Source: Bacteroidota bacterium (GTDB lineage Bacteria; Bacteroidota; Bacteroidia; Chitinophagales; Chitinophagaceae). Taken from it: 8,365 bases of DNA. Of the stretch, positions 1-6,078 are shown in pieces. A program made the translations under genes and the position numbers. The notes beneath the pieces were generated by a model. It made no database searches and was not told the DNA's origin. It saw only the letters and a list, made by a program, of their open reading frames with translations. The stretch is taken from assembly GCA_029778965.1 (NCBI GenBank), contig JAKPBL010000612.1, positions 1-8,365 on the forward strand, read 5' to 3'. Every line of letters starts with the position of its first letter. The stretch's first letter is position 1.

Positions 1-26
1 TTGCGTCTTTGCTCCTTTGCGTCTTG
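1..26. repeat. T-rich intergenic repeat remnant, cut by the window edge
   Basis: The word TTGCGTCTT occurs at 1-9 and again at 17-25, with TGCTCCT between. It runs directly into the 22-bp tandem array that starts at 27. From memory, similar TTTGCGTCTTTGC strings followed by GAGAAAC are found between genes in many environmental bacterial genomes. On that basis this may be one end of a dispersed intergenic repeat, but I could not search for it. The feature is cut at position 1, so its full extent is unknown. Confidence 0.4.
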
Positions 27-135
27 GCGAGAAACAAAAGCCTGCTCTGCGAGAAACAAAAGCCCACTCCGCGAGAAACAAAGGCCCACTCCGCGAGAAA
101 CAAAAGCCCGCTCCGCGAGAAACAAAAAGCCCACC
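27..135. repeat. 22-bp tandem repeat array, about 4.9 copies
   Basis: Units start at 27, 49, 71, 93 and 115. Each has a 16-nt core, GCGAGAAACAAAAGCC, followed by six bases close to CACTCC. Unit 1 ends TGCTCT, unit 3 has one A-to-G change in the core, unit 4 ends CGCTCC, and unit 5 has one extra A and is cut short. The copies touch with no spacers, so this is not CRISPR. Because 22 is not a multiple of three and the unit has no stop in any + frame, all three + frames stay open. That produces a spurious 73-codon in-frame extension upstream of glpK. Each unit carries an A-rich core about two helical turns apart, so curved DNA or protein binding is possible but untested. Confidence 0.9.
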
Positions 136-166
136 AACACACCACCGGCCCGCACCCCCACGCCCG
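130..166. other. C-rich stretch with G-runs on the - strand
   Basis: The + strand here is almost free of T and low in G, with C-runs at 130-132, 149-151, 155-159 and 163-165. The - strand therefore carries four G-runs of three or more. Three are closely spaced, but the fourth is about 16 nt away. A classic three-layer G-quadruplex would need one long loop, while a two-layer form is easier because extra GG pairs lie between. It sits between the tandem array and the possible glpK promoter. Confidence 0.3.
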
Positions 167-169
167 AAC

Positions 170-200
170 TTTACAGAATACCGATTTCTCCTTATCTTAT
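170..200 (+). promoter_or_regulatory. Possible Bacteroidota-type promoter for glpKDF
   Basis: TTTA at 170-173 is followed, after exactly 19 bases, by TATCTTAT at 193-200. The Bacteroidota primary sigma factor consensus is TTTG, about 19 bases, then TAnnTTTG. The match is three of four bases at the -33 element and four of six defined bases at the -7 element, with ideal spacing. Transcription would start near 205-208, giving a leader of about a dozen bases before the glpK ATG at 220. This is inferred from spacing and partial matches only. A competing element lies at 211-218. Confidence 0.3.
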
Positions 201-210
201 ACACCCCAAA

Positions 211-218
211 TACGTTTG
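211..218 (+). promoter_or_regulatory. Perfect TAnnTTTG box one base before the glpK start
   Basis: TACGTTTG matches all six defined bases of the Bacteroidota -7 element and ends one base before the glpK ATG. No TTTG lies 19 bases upstream; the nearest is TTTC at 185-188, 22 bases away. If used with normal spacing, transcription would begin a few bases inside the coding region. It may therefore be a chance match, or the spacing may be unusually short. Similar boxes precede three other start codons here. Confidence 0.25.
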
Positions 219-219
219 C

Positions 220-1716
220 ATGCCAGAAAAATACGTTCTCGCACTCGACCAGGGCACTACCAGCTCGCGCGCCATTCTCTTCGACCGCGACGGCCACATC
301 GTTCAGCTTGCGCAGAAAGAATTTACGCAGCTATACCCGCAGCCGGGATGGGTGGAACACGATCCGGAAGAAATCTGGGGCTCGCAACTGTCGGTATTGG
401 CAGAATGTATCGCGAAAGCGGGGGTTACCACCAACGATGTGGCGGCGCTCGGCATTACCAACCAGCGCGAAACCACCGTGGTATGGGACCGCCAGACATC
501 GAAGCCCATCTATCCCGCCATTGTATGGCAGGATCGCCGCACAGCGGACTATTGCGATCAGTTGAAAGCCGACGGCTACGAAGCGCTGATCAAAACCAAA
601 ACGGGACTGGTCATCGATGCCTACTTTTCGGCTACCAAGCTGAAATGGATACTCGATCATGTAAGCGGGGCCCGCGCCCGCGCCGTAAAGGGAGAGCTCG
701 CTTTCGGTACCATTGACACCTGGCTTTCCTGGAAACTCACCAACGGCAAAGTGCATGTTACCGACCTGTCGAATGCTTCCCGAACCATGCTGCTGAATAT
801 CCAGACAGGCGAATGGGACGAAGAGCTGTTGCGCCTTTTCGATATACCCGCCTCCCTGCTACCGGCGCTGATACCTTCCTCGAAAGTATATGCCGTTACA
901 GAGTCTATCGTCCGCTCAGCCAATATTCCCATGGCCGGCATCGCAGGCGACCAGCAGGCCGCCCTGTTCGGGCAACAATGCACTTCCCCGGGAATGGTCA
1001 AAAACACCTACGGCACCGGTTGCTTCATGCTGATGCATACCGGTGAACAACTGGTAAGCAGTAAAAACAACCTGCTCACCACCATCGCCTGGAAACTGAA
1101 CAACCGCATCGAATACGCCATGGAAGGCAGCATCTTCATCGGCGGCGCCGTGGTGCAGTGGCTGCGCGACGGATTGCAACTGATCCGCTCTTCAGCCGAC
1201 ATCGAAGACCTTGCCACCCGCGTGGAAGATACGGGAGGCGTGTATGTAGTGCCGGCATTTGCAGGCCTCGGCGCGCCGCACTGGAACCAGCATGCCCGCG
1301 GCGCCGTATTCGGTCTTACCCGCGGCAGCACCAGGGCCCATATCGCAAGGGCCGCCCTGGAAAGCATCGTGTATCAAACCATGGACGTGCTGAAAGCGAT
1401 GGAAGCCGACGCCGCACTACCCATCAAAGAGTTGCGGGTCGATGGCGGCGCCACCATCAACAACCTGCTGATGCAGTTCCAGTGCGATGTATTGCAGGTG
1501 CCGGTGTTACGTCCGCAGATCGTGGAAACCACCGCGCTCGGCGCCGCTTACCTGGCAGGTCTCGCAGTCGGCTACTGGGGCAGCACGCACGAAATACAAC
1601 AACAGTGGCAGGCCGATAAAATATTTCATCCCTCCCGGTCGCGAGAAGACATGCAACCCTATATCGCGGGATGGGAAAGGGCGGTGCGGGCCAGCATCGC
1701 CTGGGCCAATGATTGA
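220..1716 (+). CDS. glpK: Glycerol kinase (FGGY family)
   Basis: Phosphorylates glycerol to sn-glycerol-3-phosphate with ATP in the cytoplasm, trapping glycerol brought in by GlpF. The product is 498 aa; E. coli GlpK is about 502. The N-terminal motif DQGTTSSRA begins at D10. [14 protein letters not shown] carries the predicted catalytic base D244, YGTG at 264-267 is part of the nucleotide site, and the second FGGY half includes [18 protein letters not shown] and a late VDGGATINN motif. The start at 220 is chosen because [14 protein letters not shown] matches the family N-terminus; the open frame continues to position 1 only through the non-coding repeat array. The glycine-rich loop that binds fructose-1,6-bisphosphate in E. 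coli is replaced by TESIVRSAN. No histidine suitable for HPr phosphorylation lies in that loop, and the E. coli enzyme IIA-glucose binding segment near the C-terminus is not recognisable. It is the first gene of glpKDF, 49 nt before glpD. Confidence 0.97.
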   Translation: MPEKYVLALDQGTTSSRAILFDRDGHIVQLAQKEFTQLYPQPGWVEHDPEEIWGSQLSVLAECIAKAGVTTNDVAALGITNQRETTVVWDRQTSKPIYPAIVWQDRRTADYCDQLKADGYEALIKTKTGLVIDAYFSATKLKWILDHVSGARARAVKGELAFGTIDTWLSWKLTNGKVHVTDLSNASRTMLLNIQTGEWDEELLRLFDIPASLLPALIPSSKVYAVTESIVRSANIPMAGIAGDQQAALFGQQCTSPGMVKNTYGTGCFMLMHTGEQLVSSKNNLLTTIAWKLNNRIEYAMEGSIFIGGAVVQWLRDGLQLIRSSADIEDLATRVEDTGGVYVVPAFAGLGAPHWNQHARGAVFGLTRGSTRAHIARAALESIVYQTMDVLKAMEADAALPIKELRVDGGATINNLLMQFQCDVLQVPVLRPQIVETTALGAAYLAGLAVGYWGSTHEIQQQWQADKIFHPSRSREDMQPYIAGWERAVRASIAWAND

Positions 1717-1765
1717 ACCAGCCCGAACCAATGAGCAGACAAACAAAAAAGACCACACCTCGCCG

Positions 1766-3343
1766 ATGAAAAGAGCCGACATGCTGGCCAGGGCATTGCA
1801 GCAGGAATATTGGGATCTCTGCATTATCGGCGGAGGCGCCACCGGCCTGGGCATTGCCATCGACGGCGCCAACCGCGGTTATAAAACCATTCTCGTAGAA
1901 CAGTACGACTTCGCCAAAGGCACTTCTTCACGCTCCACAAAGCTGGTGCACGGCGGTGTGCGATACCTGCAGCAGGGCAATATCAGGCTGGTGATGGAAG
2001 CGCTGCGCGAACGCGGACTTCTTCGCAAAAACGCACCGCACCTGGTCAAGAACCAGTCGTTCGTGATACCCGGCTACAAATGGTGGGAAAGTTCCTACTA
2101 TACCATCGGCCTGAAAATATACGATTGGATGGCAGGCCGGCTCGGACTAGGCTCTTCGGTTATGCTTTCCCGTGAGGAGACCCTCGCCCGCGTGCCCACC
2201 CTCGACAAAGACGACCTGCGTGGCTCGGTCGTTTACCACGACGGACAGTTCGATGACGCTCGTCTCGCCATCAACCTCGCACAGACAGCCGCCGAACAAG
2301 GCGCCTGCCTGCTCAACTATTGCAAGGCAACTGAATTTGTAAAGCAGGGCGAAAAAAACCAAACGCTCCGGGTACATGATGCACTCGGTGCGCAGCCATT
2401 CGATATCAACGCCGGCTGTTTCATCAATGCCACGGGTATCTTCACCGATACCGTCCGGCAGCTCGACGATAACAACGCCAGCCCGGTGCTTTCCTTAAGC
2501 CGGGGTACGCACCTGGTGGTGGACAAATCTTTCCTGCCCGGCGATACGGCCATACTGGTTCCCGAAACGTCCGACGGGCGCGTTCTCTTCGCCGTTCCCT
2601 GGCACGACACCGTGATCATCGGCACCACCGATGTGGCAATAGACCATGCCTCGATAGAACCCACGCCCTCCGAAGAAGAGATCGATTTTATTCTCGGCAA
2701 CATCGGCAAATACCTGTCGCGCGACCCGCAGCGGGCCGACATCCTTTCCGTATTCTCCGGTATTCGCCCCCTGGTACGCGGCAATGCCAGCAACACCGCT
2801 GCCCTGAGCCGCGATCATTATATTGAAGTAGCGGCCAGCGGACTCATCAGCATTACCGGTGGTAAATGGACCACCTACCGCAAGATGGCCGAAGATGCCC
2901 TTACCATCGCCATCGAACAAAAGCAATTGATACCCGCGGCCTGCAACACACAGGATCTGTATATTCACGGCGCCATGGCGATCGCCGATTTCAATAGCCC
3001 CGGCTACTATTACGGCACCGACCTGCCGGCTATGAGGAAACTGGAAAAGGCCGACCCTTCTCTTGCAGCCCATATCCACCCGCAATTACCTTATACCCGG
3101 TCGATGATCGTATGGGCCACCCGCGAAGAAATGTGCATGACGGTCGACGATGCCCTGAGCCGCCGCACCCGGGCGATATTGCTGAATGCCGCCGCCGCTG
3201 TTGAAGCGGCCCCGCTCGTCGCCTCGCTGATCGCTAACGAATATGGGTACCCGAAAAGCTGGGAAGAAGCGCAGGTGGCACAGTTCACCCAACTGGCCGG
3301 GCAATACCAGGTAGCCCATTATCAAAAACGAACGAACGATTAA
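1766..3343 (+). CDS. glpD: FAD-dependent glycerol-3-phosphate dehydrogenase
   Basis: Oxidises sn-glycerol-3-phosphate to dihydroxyacetone phosphate and, in this family, passes electrons from FAD to membrane quinones; it is expected to sit on the inner face of the cytoplasmic membrane. The product is 525 aa. The FAD-binding Rossmann motif GGGATGLG is at 22-29, with the ribose-binding acidic residue E45 after the second strand. The family signature GTSSRSTKLVHGGVRYL spans 52-68. GIRPLVRG begins at 332, with R334 the likely substrate arginine, and GGKWTTYRK is at 365-373. The C-terminal helical domain (TREEMCMTVDDALSRRTR) is present and no EF-hand extension follows. The ATG at 1766 gives the usual short helix before the Rossmann fold. 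An in-frame ATG at 1709 overlaps the end of glpK and would add 19 unconserved-looking residues, so it is less likely. The gap to glpF is 10 nt. Confidence 0.97.
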   Translation: MKRADMLARALQQEYWDLCIIGGGATGLGIAIDGANRGYKTILVEQYDFAKGTSSRSTKLVHGGVRYLQQGNIRLVMEALRERGLLRKNAPHLVKNQSFVIPGYKWWESSYYTIGLKIYDWMAGRLGLGSSVMLSREETLARVPTLDKDDLRGSVVYHDGQFDDARLAINLAQTAAEQGACLLNYCKATEFVKQGEKNQTLRVHDALGAQPFDINAGCFINATGIFTDTVRQLDDNNASPVLSLSRGTHLVVDKSFLPGDTAILVPETSDGRVLFAVPWHDTVIIGTTDVAIDHASIEPTPSEEEIDFILGNIGKYLSRDPQRADILSVFSGIRPLVRGNASNTAALSRDHYIEVAASGLISITGGKWTTYRKMAEDALTIAIEQKQLIPAACNTQDLYIHGAMAIADFNSPGYYYGTDLPAMRKLEKADPSLAAHIHPQLPYTRSMIVWATREEMCMTVDDALSRRTRAILLNAAAAVEAAPLVASLIANEYGYPKSWEEAQVAQFTQLAGQYQVAHYQKRTND

Positions 3344-3348
3344 ACTTG
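3341..3348 (+). promoter_or_regulatory. TAnnTTTG-like box before glpF
   Basis: TAAACTTG matches five of the six defined bases of the Bacteroidota -7 element and ends five bases before the glpF ATG. Its first three bases are the glpD stop codon, so the match may be partly forced by coding. The -33 position holds ATTA rather than TTTG. It could allow separate glpF expression inside the operon, but evidence is weak. Confidence 0.15.
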
Positions 3349-3353
3349 TTACC

Positions 3354-4061
3354 ATGATGAATCCCTATCTTGCCGAGTTTCTGGGAACCACCCTGCTGAT
3401 CAGCTTCGGCAATGGCGTGGTGGCCAATGTATTGCTCGATAAATCGAAAGGCAATAACAGCGGATGGATCGTAATCAGCTTCGGCTGGGCCATCGCTGTA
3501 TTTGTAGGTGTATTCGCCGTTGCCACAGCAAGCGGAGCGCACCTCAATCCCGCCGTTTCCGTATGCCTGGCGCTCGTGGGAAAATTTTCGTGGTCGCTCG
3601 TACCGGGTTATGTGCTGGCGCAGATTGCCGGCGCCTATGCCGGTTCCCTGCTGGTATGGCTCGTTTACTTCAAACATTTTTCCAGCAACAACGATGTGGC
3701 AGCCACGCGTGCCGTCTTCTGTACGGAGCCGGCCATACGCGCGCCCTTCTTTAACCTGCTGACAGAAACCATCGCCACCGCCCTGTTCCTGCTGGCAGTG
3801 CTGCTGATCGTAGCGCCCTCCAACAGCCTCGGCGCGCTCGATGCTTTACCAGTTGCCCTGCTGGTGTTGGGTGTGGGGCTTTCCCTCGGCGGACCAACCG
3901 GTTATGCCATTAACCCCGCCCGCGATTTTGGTCCGCGGCTCGCCCATGCCACCCTGCCGATCGCTGGTAAAGGATCAAGCGATTGGAGCTATGCCTGGGT
4001 GCCAATAGCGGGGCCATTGCTGGGCGCCGTCATCGCCGCCCTGGTCTTTACCGCGCTGTAG
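3354..4061 (+). CDS. glpF: Glycerol uptake facilitator, MIP/aquaglyceroporin family
   Basis: An inner-membrane channel for passive entry of glycerol and similar small polyols. The product is 235 aa, shorter than E. coli GlpF (281 aa). Six hydrophobic helices fit at roughly 5-27, 38-58, 80-105, 133-153, 162-180 and 211-234. The two pore half-helices start at the NPA motifs at 65-67 (GAHLNPAVS) and 187-189 (YAINPARDFGP). D191 directly after NPAR is a hallmark of glycerol rather than water channels. By ungapped alignment from the NPA motifs, the E. coli selectivity residues W48, F200 and R206 correspond to W45, Y184 and R190, so the filter is Trp-Tyr-Arg. Two start codons lie side by side (3354 and 3357), giving MMNPY or MNPY. 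It is the last gene of the glycerol operon, and its 3' end overlaps the oppositely oriented aminotransferase gene by 14 nt. Confidence 0.95.
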   Translation: MMNPYLAEFLGTTLLISFGNGVVANVLLDKSKGNNSGWIVISFGWAIAVFVGVFAVATASGAHLNPAVSVCLALVGKFSWSLVPGYVLAQIAGAYAGSLLVWLVYFKHFSSNNDVAATRAVFCTEPAIRAPFFNLLTETIATALFLLAVLLIVAPSNSLGALDALPVALLVLGVGLSLGGPTGYAINPARDFGPRLAHATLPIAGKGSSDWSYAWVPIAGPLLGAVIAALVFTAL

Positions 4062-5271
4062 CCGCATCGAAAGACGCTGTAACCGCATCAACGGCCGACA
4101 AAATCAGTTTCACCGCTTTCCGTATCTCGCTTCTGCTAATGATCAGTGGCGGCGCTATACGCATGCATTGCGGCGCAAACAGGAACCAGTCCACAAATAC
4201 CCCCCGCTCTATACCGGCATCGATAACTCGTTTATTGGTATCGAAATCGGCGAACTCCACCGCTATCAGCAGCCCGTGGCTCCTTACCTCTTTGATCGCA
4301 TCGTGCTGCAGCAGGCGCCGGAACAGTTTTTCCTTTTCCTTCACCTGCTGGTGATACTTCTCTTTCAGCAATACCTTAAAGGCAGCCAGTCCCGCGGCGC
4401 AAGACAGCGGGTGTCCGCCAAAAGTGGTGATATGCCCCAGTACCGGGCTTCCGGCAAACAAATGCAGCAGGTTCCTGTTCGCCACCACCGCACCCAGCGG
4501 CTGGCCGCCGCCCAGCGCTTTGCCCAACAACACCATATCGGGCACCACCTTGTACTGCTCAAACCCCCAGAGGCTGCCGGTTCTGCCAAACCCCGCCTGG
4601 ATCTCGTCGAACACCAGCAGCGCACCCTGCTCCTTGCAGCGTTTGCGCAAGGCCGTTAGCCATTTCTTCTGCGGCGCCACAACGCCACGTTCAGCCTGCA
4701 CCGTTTCCATAAATACACCCGCGGTATGCCGGCCGATCTGTTCCAGCATACCGAAATCGTTGTAATCGGCATGGATTATGCCCGGCAGCAACGGACGAAA
4801 CGCATTGCGCCAATACTCGTCGCCCAAAAGGCTGAGCGCGCCCTGCGTAGACCCGTGATAGGATTGCTTGAAAGCGATGATCTCGGTTCGGCCGGTAGCG
4901 CGCTTCGCCAGTTTCATGGCCGCTTCGGTTGCCTCCGCACCGCTGTTGGTAAAATACACGCAGTTCAGCGAAGCGGGCAGCCGGCTCGTGAGCAGCCGGG
5001 CATATTCCACCTGCGGCGACTGCACCAGTTCGCCATAAACCATCAGGTGTTGGTATAGTGCCGCCTGGCGGCGGATGGCTTTCACCACCTTCGGGTGGCA
5101 ATGCCCCAGGTTGCAGACACTGATACCGGCAATCAGGTCGAGGTACTTCTTGCCTTTGGCATCTGTCATTTCCATGCCTTTGGCTTTGACAATTTCCAAC
5201 GCCAAAGGCGCATCAGAGGTTTGCGCCACATGGCGAAGAAATAGCTGCCGTTGGTTGATCACTGCGCTCAT
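4048..5271 (-). CDS. Class III PLP-dependent aminotransferase
   Basis: A cytoplasmic transaminase of the ornithine/acetylornithine/4-aminobutyrate group (fold type I); the substrate cannot be fixed from sequence. The product is 407 aa, normal for the class. Phosphate-binding NSGAEATEAAMKLAKR starts at 109, the ring-stacking region YHG is at 138-140, and VFDEIQAGFGRTG places the cofactor-contacting aspartate at D222. GKALGGGQPLGAV places the PLP lysine at K251, and TTFGGHPLSCAAGLAAF follows. The N-terminus reads straight into the conserved fold (LDLIAGISVCNLGHCHP, 45-60), supporting the ATG at 5271. The last residues include a small internal repeat, DAVTA then DAATA, from a 21-bp in-frame duplication. 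It is divergent from the carbonic anhydrase gene across 26 bp and convergent with glpF. In databases such proteins are usually called aspartate aminotransferase family, a class name and not a demonstrated activity. Confidence 0.93.
   Translation of the reverse strand: MSAVINQRQLFLRHVAQTSDAPLALEIVKAKGMEMTDAKGKKYLDLIAGISVCNLGHCHPKVVKAIRRQAALYQHLMVYGELVQSPQVEYARLLTSRLPASLNCVYFTNSGAEATEAAMKLAKRATGRTEIIAFKQSYHGSTQGALSLLGDEYWRNAFRPLLPGIIHADYNDFGMLEQIGRHTAGVFMETVQAERGVVAPQKKWLTALRKRCKEQGALLVFDEIQAGFGRTGSLWGFEQYKVVPDMVLLGKALGGGQPLGAVVANRNLLHLFAGSPVLGHITTFGGHPLSCAAGLAAFKVLLKEKYHQQVKEKEKLFRRLLQHDAIKEVRSHGLLIAVEFADFDTNKRVIDAGIERGVFVDWFLFAPQCMRIAPPLIISRSEIRKAVKLILSAVDAVTASFDAATAR
4054..4089. repeat. 21-bp-offset direct repeat at the glpF/aminotransferase junction
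   Basis: CGCTGTAGCCGCATC at 4054-4068 recurs as CGCTGTAACCGCATC at 4075-4089, 14 of 15 bases identical and offset by 21 bp. The offset keeps both genes in frame. On the - strand it gives the aminotransferase the tail repeat DAVTA/DAATA seven codons apart. On the + strand the first copy holds the glpF stop TAG (4059-4061) and the second holds an in-frame TAA (4080-4082), a back-up stop. A past tandem duplication is the simplest reading. Confidence 0.75.
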
Positions 5272-5287
5272 TCAGCAAAGATGCTGA
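5272..5287. promoter_or_regulatory. Perfect 5-bp inverted repeat between divergent genes
   Basis: TCAGC (5272-5276), six bases (AAAGAT), then GCTGA (5283-5287) form a perfect dyad inside the 26-bp divergent gap. Its arms overlap the -7-like boxes of both genes, so a bound dimer could block both. A 5-bp arm is short enough to arise by chance, and no regulator gene is nearby. Confidence 0.25.
5276..5283 (-). promoter_or_regulatory. TAnnTTTG-like box before the aminotransferase gene
   Basis: Read on the - strand, 5283 to 5276 is CATCTTTG, five of six defined bases of the Bacteroidota -7 element, followed by CTGA and the aminotransferase ATG (5271). Usual spacing puts the transcription start at or next to the ATG, suggesting a leaderless or nearly leaderless mRNA. 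No TTTG -33 element is seen at 19 bases; that region lies within the carbonic anhydrase gene. Confidence 0.3.
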
Positions 5288-5293
5288 TATTTG
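5286..5293 (+). promoter_or_regulatory. TAnnTTTG-like box before the carbonic anhydrase gene
   Basis: GATATTTG matches five of six defined bases of the Bacteroidota -7 element and is followed by ACCT and the ATG at 5298, the same four-base spacing as the divergent aminotransferase gene. The start of transcription would fall at about the ATG. The -33 position would lie inside the aminotransferase coding region and holds no TTTG. Confidence 0.3.
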
Positions 5294-5297
5294 ACCT

Positions 5298-5834
5298 ATG
5301 GCACTGATCTTACCGGTAAAAGGCGTTTCCCCGCAATTCGGCCCCGACAATTTTATCGCTCCCAACGCTACCATCGTAGGTGATGTGGTAACGGGCGAAC
5401 AATGCAGCTTCTGGTTCAATGCGGTCGTCAGGGGCGACGTCAACAGCATTCGCATGGGTAACAAGGTGAATGTGCAGGACAATGCGGTGATCCACGCCAC
5501 TTACGAAAAAACCAAAACCATTATCGGCAACCAGGTGTCGATCGGTCACCTGGCCTGCGTGCATGGCTGTACCCTGCACGACAACGTGCTGGTGGGCATG
5601 GGCGCTATCATCATGGACAACGCCGTAGTTCACAGCAATACCATCATTGCCGCGGGCGCCGTAGTGCTGGAGGGCACCGTTTGCGAGCCGGCGAGTATCT
5701 ATGCCGGCGTGCCCGCCAGAAAAGTAAAAGATATATCTAATGAGCTGATACAAAACGAAATACAGCGTATCGCCAACAATTACATCTTTTATTCAGGCTG
5801 GTTCAAAGACCAGAATACCGGGTCGCCCGGATAA
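5298..5834 (+). CDS. Gamma-class carbonic anhydrase-like hexapeptide protein (YrdA/PaaY type)
   Basis: A 178-aa left-handed beta-helix protein of the gamma carbonic anhydrase family, expected to form a cytoplasmic trimer with metal at subunit interfaces. Repeating hexapeptides run from about 15 to 135 (for example FIAPNATIVGDVVTG). Three metal-ligand histidines are present: H66 in QDNAVIH, H84 in IGH and H89 in CVHGC. The family's structural R45, D47, Q60 and D61 (RGD and VQD motifs) are also there. It lacks an acidic loop like that of archaeal Cam, as is usual for the YrdA/PaaY branch, where strong CO2 hydration activity is often absent or redox-dependent. Catalysis is therefore plausible but not assured. 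A C-terminal helix (DISNELIQNEIQRIANNY) packs on the helix in relatives. It is the first gene of a likely three-gene + strand unit, 40 nt before the lipoprotein gene. Confidence 0.92.
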   Translation: MALILPVKGVSPQFGPDNFIAPNATIVGDVVTGEQCSFWFNAVVRGDVNSIRMGNKVNVQDNAVIHATYEKTKTIIGNQVSIGHLACVHGCTLHDNVLVGMGAIIMDNAVVHSNTIIAAGAVVLEGTVCEPASIYAGVPARKVKDISNELIQNEIQRIANNYIFYSGWFKDQNTGSPG

Positions 5835-5874
5835 TATTCAGACCGGCAAATCGTTATTAAGGGTAAATATCCGT

Positions 5875-6048
5875 ATGAGAACTTGTCGTACAGGTTTTGT
5901 ATTATTTCTGGCCCTGGCAGTGCTGTCACTTAGCTCCTGCTCACTGAGCAAGCCCAAAAACGGCTGCTCCAGCAATGGTGCGAATGTTGGCGCTGAAAGG
6001 ATCCTGGCGGGCGAAAAAGTGCCCAAGGCGAAGAAATTCAAGGCCTGA
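5875..6048 (+). CDS. Small lipoprotein, 57 aa, function unknown
   Basis: A short gene that a length cut-off would miss. The product starts MRTCRTGF, continues with a hydrophobic stretch (VLFLALAVLSLSS) and has a lipobox LSSC with the modified cysteine at C22. It is therefore predicted to be cleaved by signal peptidase II and anchored by lipid in the envelope. The mature part is only 36 residues. It contains KNGCSSNGANVGAE (28-41), with a second cysteine at C31, and a lysine-rich end (KVPKAKKFKA). From memory, small Bacteroidota lipoproteins share a pattern like NGCPSNGxNVGAE, which supports a real conserved gene; I could not verify this. It lies 40 nt after the carbonic anhydrase gene and 30 nt before the 110-aa gene on the same strand, consistent with one operon. 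A 91-codon frame on the opposite strand at 5838-6113 has no recognisable features and is rejected. Confidence 0.8.
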   Translation: MRTCRTGFVLFLALAVLSLSSCSLSKPKNGCSSNGANVGAERILAGEKVPKAKKFKA

Positions 6049-6078
6049 GCTACCGTAGCCATATAAATCCCTACCCAT

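Noticed and set aside
27..135. CRISPR array
   Set aside because: The units are 22 bp and touch each other, with no unique spacers and no cas genes nearby.
1..219. 73-residue N-terminal extension in frame with GlpK, rich in [16 protein letters not shown]
   Set aside because: It is the translation of the 22-bp tandem array and C-rich DNA. All three + frames are open there, and the GlpK family N-terminus matches the start at 220.
1487..1765. 93-codon upstream extension of GlpD overlapping glpK
   Set aside because: It runs in another frame over conserved glpK sequence. The GlpD family N-terminus fits the ATG at 1766.
1717..1765. Possible regulatory element between glpK and glpD
   Set aside because: Only an A-rich stretch (ACAAACAAAAAA) is visible; no box, hairpin or dyad stands out.
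4040..4100. Bidirectional terminator between glpF and the aminotransferase gene
   Set aside because: The repeat there is direct, not inverted, and no stem followed by a T-run is visible.
4168..4659. 163-codon + strand frame inside the aminotransferase gene
   Set aside because: Antisense shadow in GC-rich DNA; the - strand frame carries every catalytic motif of the class III family.
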